Shown here piece by piece: positions 4,421 to 6,398 of a DNA stretch of 6,398 bases. The position numbers and the translations under genes are program-made. The notes under the pieces are model-generated. The model was given only the letters and a program-made list of their open reading frames with translations. It was not told the DNA's origin and made no database searches. Numbering within the stretch: the stretch's first letter is position 1; every line of letters begins with the position of its first letter. This DNA comes from Hyphomonadaceae bacterium (GTDB taxonomy: Bacteria > Pseudomonadota > Alphaproteobacteria > Caulobacterales > Aquidulcibacteraceae). The stretch covers positions 1 through 6,398 of the forward strand of contig DPWD01000183.1 of assembly GCA_003526465.1 (NCBI GenBank), given 5' to 3'.

Positions 4421-6235
4421 ATGACCGACATCATCATGATCCCGCTCTCGAAACTGGTTGAAAGCGAGGACAATGTGCGCCGCAGCGACCGCAGGGGCGG
4501 CGTCAGCCAAATTGCCGCATCAATCGAAGCAGTGGGGCTTTTGCAGAGCCTCGTCGTGCGCACCGCCGACAAGGGCAAGTACGCGGTCATCGCCGGCGGC
4601 AGGCGCTTGCGCGCACTCAAGCTCTTGGCCAAGGCCGGATCGATCGCCAAGAACGAGCGGATCCCGTGCCGCATCGTCTCCGCAGCGTCGGCCATCGAAA
4701 TGTCGCTGGCGGAGAATGTCGTCCGCTGCGGGCTTTCGAGCGCGGATGAAATTGTCGCCACCGCCCAGCTGGCCGCCGATGGGCTGGGCGTCGAGACCAT
4801 CGCCGCGCGCTTTGGGGTTTCGCCCATGCATGTGGCGCGCAGGCTAAAGCTGGCGCGCGTCTCGCCGCGTCTCATCGAAGCGCTGCGGCGCGAGGAAATC
4901 AATCTCGACCAGCTGGCGGCGCTCGCCTTCAGCGACGATCATGCCGCCCAGGATGCAGCGTTCTTCGATGCGCCCGAATGGGCCCGCAGCCCCGAGCGGC
5001 TCAAGGCGCAAGTGACCCAAGCGCATGTGCCGGAGACCGACAAGCTCGCCCGCTTTGTCGGCGTCGAGACTTACGAGGCCGAGGGTGGCGCAATCGTCTC
5101 CGATCTGTTCGCCGAGGATGACGACACGCGCTGGCTGTGCGACCGCGGCCTGCTCACCTCGCTGGCCGAAGCCAAATTAGGGCCAATCGCCGATGCAGTC
5201 CGCGCCGAAGGCTGGGTCTGGGTCGAGATCGCGATCGATGGCTTGGCCTGGGAGAAATTTCCCGAGCGTGTGCGCGAACGCCGTCGCGAATTGAGCGAGC
5301 AAGAACACGCCGAACGCGAGCAGCTCTATGTGCGCCTGGACGAAACCGAGGACGAGGACGAGACGCAAGCCATCGAGGCCGCGCTAGATGGGTTGGCGCA
5401 GCCGGTCTGGGATCCTGCGGAGTTCGCGCTCGCCGGCGCCATCGTCACCATCGGCCACGACGGCGCTCCCAAGATCGAACGCGGCCTGGTCAAGCTGGAA
5501 GATGTGAAACCTTTGAGGGCGCTGCGGCGCGGATCGGCGCAACATTCCGCCACGGAGGCACGGCAAACGCCAGCGCTTCCAGCCAAGCTCATGGACGAAC
5601 TCATGGCGCACAAGACGCTCGCCTTGCGCAACGAGCTGGCGCGCCAGCCCGATCTGGCGCTACGGCTCTTGGTGTTCACGCTGGCCTCGGAAGCCTTCGC
5701 GGGTTCGAGAGAGTCCTGTCTCGGCGTGCGCGTTGAAACCGTTGACGTAGCGCGCTCGATCACGCGAACCGAAAGCCAGGCGGCAAGCGCGCTTCAAGCG
5801 ACGCTCGACGCCCGCAAGGCCATACTTCCGGAAGATGCTCAAGCATTGTGGGATTTCACCGGCGGCGACCAGCAAGATTTGCTTGCGCTGCTCGCGGAAT
5901 TGGTCGCGCCAAGTCTCGATCTGCGGCCAGCGCCCAACGCCCACGGGCCACATGCGACTATCGGCGAGATCGTCGCCGATGCCGCCGGCCTCGACATGCG
6001 CCTATATTGGTCGGCCACCCCGGAAAGCTTTTTCGAGCATGTGCGCAAGCCGGTGATCGTCGATGCGCTCATCGAAGCCAAACCGACGCTGGACCGCGCC
6101 AAGCTCTTGACCATGCCGAAATCCGAACTGGTCTCGCGCGCCAAGCGCATCTTCAAGGACCGTGCGTGGCTGCCCGAGCCGCTGCGCACACATTCGCATG
6201 CATCGGCGCCCGCACTCGCCATCGCCGCCGAATAG
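4421..6235 (+). CDS. Long ParB/RepB/Spo0J-family DNA-binding protein (orphan ParB-like)
   Basis: The protein has 604 residues and is complete. The N-terminal ParB domain starts with IPLSKLVESEDNVRR (7-21). It has box I as AGGRRLRALKLL (58-69), where many chromosomal ParBs have GERRxRA, and box II as SLAENVVR (95-102). The central helix-turn-helix is at about 124-145 (VETIAARFGVSPMHVARRLK), followed by helices that normally complete the DNA-binding unit. An acidic charged segment (about 283-316) links to a long C-terminal region, with PVWDPAEFALAGAIVTIG (328-345) and LTMPKSELVSRAKRIF (563-578). This architecture is known from large alphaproteobacterial plasmid and island proteins labelled ParB-like; canonical ParBs have about 300 residues. 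It probably binds specific DNA sites. A role in partition is not shown, since no parA lies beside it in the window; a regulatory role is equally possible. CTPase activity is uncertain given the altered box I. There are no frameshifts or membrane segments. Confidence 0.9.
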   Translation: MTDIIMIPLSKLVESEDNVRRSDRRGGVSQIAASIEAVGLLQSLVVRTADKGKYAVIAGGRRLRALKLLAKAGSIAKNERIPCRIVSAASAIEMSLAENVVRCGLSSADEIVATAQLAADGLGVETIAARFGVSPMHVARRLKLARVSPRLIEALRREEINLDQLAALAFSDDHAAQDAAFFDAPEWARSPERLKAQVTQAHVPETDKLARFVGVETYEAEGGAIVSDLFAEDDDTRWLCDRGLLTSLAEAKLGPIADAVRAEGWVWVEIAIDGLAWEKFPERVRERRRELSEQEHAEREQLYVRLDETEDEDETQAIEAALDGLAQPVWDPAEFALAGAIVTIGHDGAPKIERGLVKLEDVKPLRALRRGSAQHSATEARQTPALPAKLMDELMAHKTLALRNELARQPDLALRLLVFTLASEAFAGSRESCLGVRVETVDVARSITRTESQAASALQATLDARKAILPEDAQALWDFTGGDQQDLLALLAELVAPSLDLRPAPNAHGPHATIGEIVADAAGLDMRLYWSATPESFFEHVRKPVIVDALIEAKPTLDRAKLLTMPKSELVSRAKRIFKDRAWLPEPLRTHSHASAPALAIAAE

Positions 6236-6398
6236 CGGGGCGGCGAATTCCCGGTTCAAAGGTCCGATCCCTTCGGCCGGGTGCGTCGGCGCAGCCGTGT
6301 TGCGCCGCGCATCTTCCCGCAAACGCCGCCGCTTCCCGCAGCCCGCGGTTCCTCTCCGCTTCTGGTTCGCTTTCCTCGCACACGGGCGGGCCCCCGCA
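6236..6398. other. Region downstream of the ParB-like gene, no gene seen
   Basis: The sequence is very GC-rich, with runs of C/T in its second half. I find no credible start or protein family here. It contains the hairpin at 6287-6307 and continues past the window. Confidence 0.4.
6287..6307 (+). terminator. GC-rich hairpin after the ParB-like gene, possible terminator
   Basis: CGGCGCA (6287-6293) and TGCGCCG (6301-6307) form a 7-bp stem around a 7-base loop, 51 bases after the stop codon. No T run follows, so intrinsic termination is doubtful. It may only slow transcription or protect the transcript end, or be a chance match in GC-rich DNA. Confidence 0.3.

Noticed and set aside
5137..5736. 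199-codon plus-strand open frame inside the ParB-like gene
   Set aside because: Very arginine-rich out-of-frame reading of GC-rich coding DNA; the ParB frame is continuous through it.
6250..6280. tRNA-like T-arm (GGTTCAAAGGTCC)
   Set aside because: No acceptor, D or anticodon arms can be folded around it; the resemblance is limited to GGTTCAA.

Overview
The window is GC-rich, with strong G/C preference at third codon positions. It carries gene families common on plasmids and genomic islands of Alphaproteobacteria (Rhizobiales-like). These are an IS91-family HUH transposase paired with a tyrosine recombinase, an integrase-core DDE transposase of a type frequent in rhizobia and methylotrophs, and a long ParB-like protein. 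I see no housekeeping gene, rRNA, tRNA or CRISPR array. The species assignment is inference from protein style; the families were recognised by eye.

Left part (1 to about 2330, minus strand): a two-gene mobile element. The upstream gene (2052 to 1189) is a 287-residue tyrosine recombinase with all six catalytic residues and a good ribosome binding site. Eight bases after its stop comes a GTG that opens an IS91-type rolling-circle transposase (1180 to the window edge), with zinc-binding cysteines, HUH motif and a two-tyrosine motif. This reading frame is open and intact but leaves the window before its stop, so the origin end of the element lies outside. The other end should lie upstream of the recombinase, in the gene-free stretch 2100 to 2513.

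Middle (2330 to 4136): a patchwork with signs of decay. It holds a small conserved hypothetical gene on the minus strand (2837 to 2514) that lacks a normal start codon, a perfect 20-bp palindrome just upstream of it (2911-2930), a possible short transposase-like relic, and a plus-strand DDE transposase (3147 to 4136). The transposase catalytic core is intact, but its N-terminal region looks frameshifted or replaced.

Right part (4137 to 6398, plus strand): a leader of about 280 bases with two inverted repeats, then a complete 604-residue ParB-like protein (4421-6235) with ParB boxes and a helix-turn-helix. No parA lies beside it within the window. The last 160 bases hold a GC-rich hairpin and no gene that I can support.

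Taken together this is mobile-element-rich accessory DNA, probably plasmid or integrative-element backbone with the ParB-like gene as the backbone piece and two unrelated transposable elements beside it. I found no convincing new defence or metabolic system. The most useful leads are the dual-recombinase IS91 element and its unmapped end, the start-less small gene with its adjacent palindrome, and the structured leader before the ParB-like gene.
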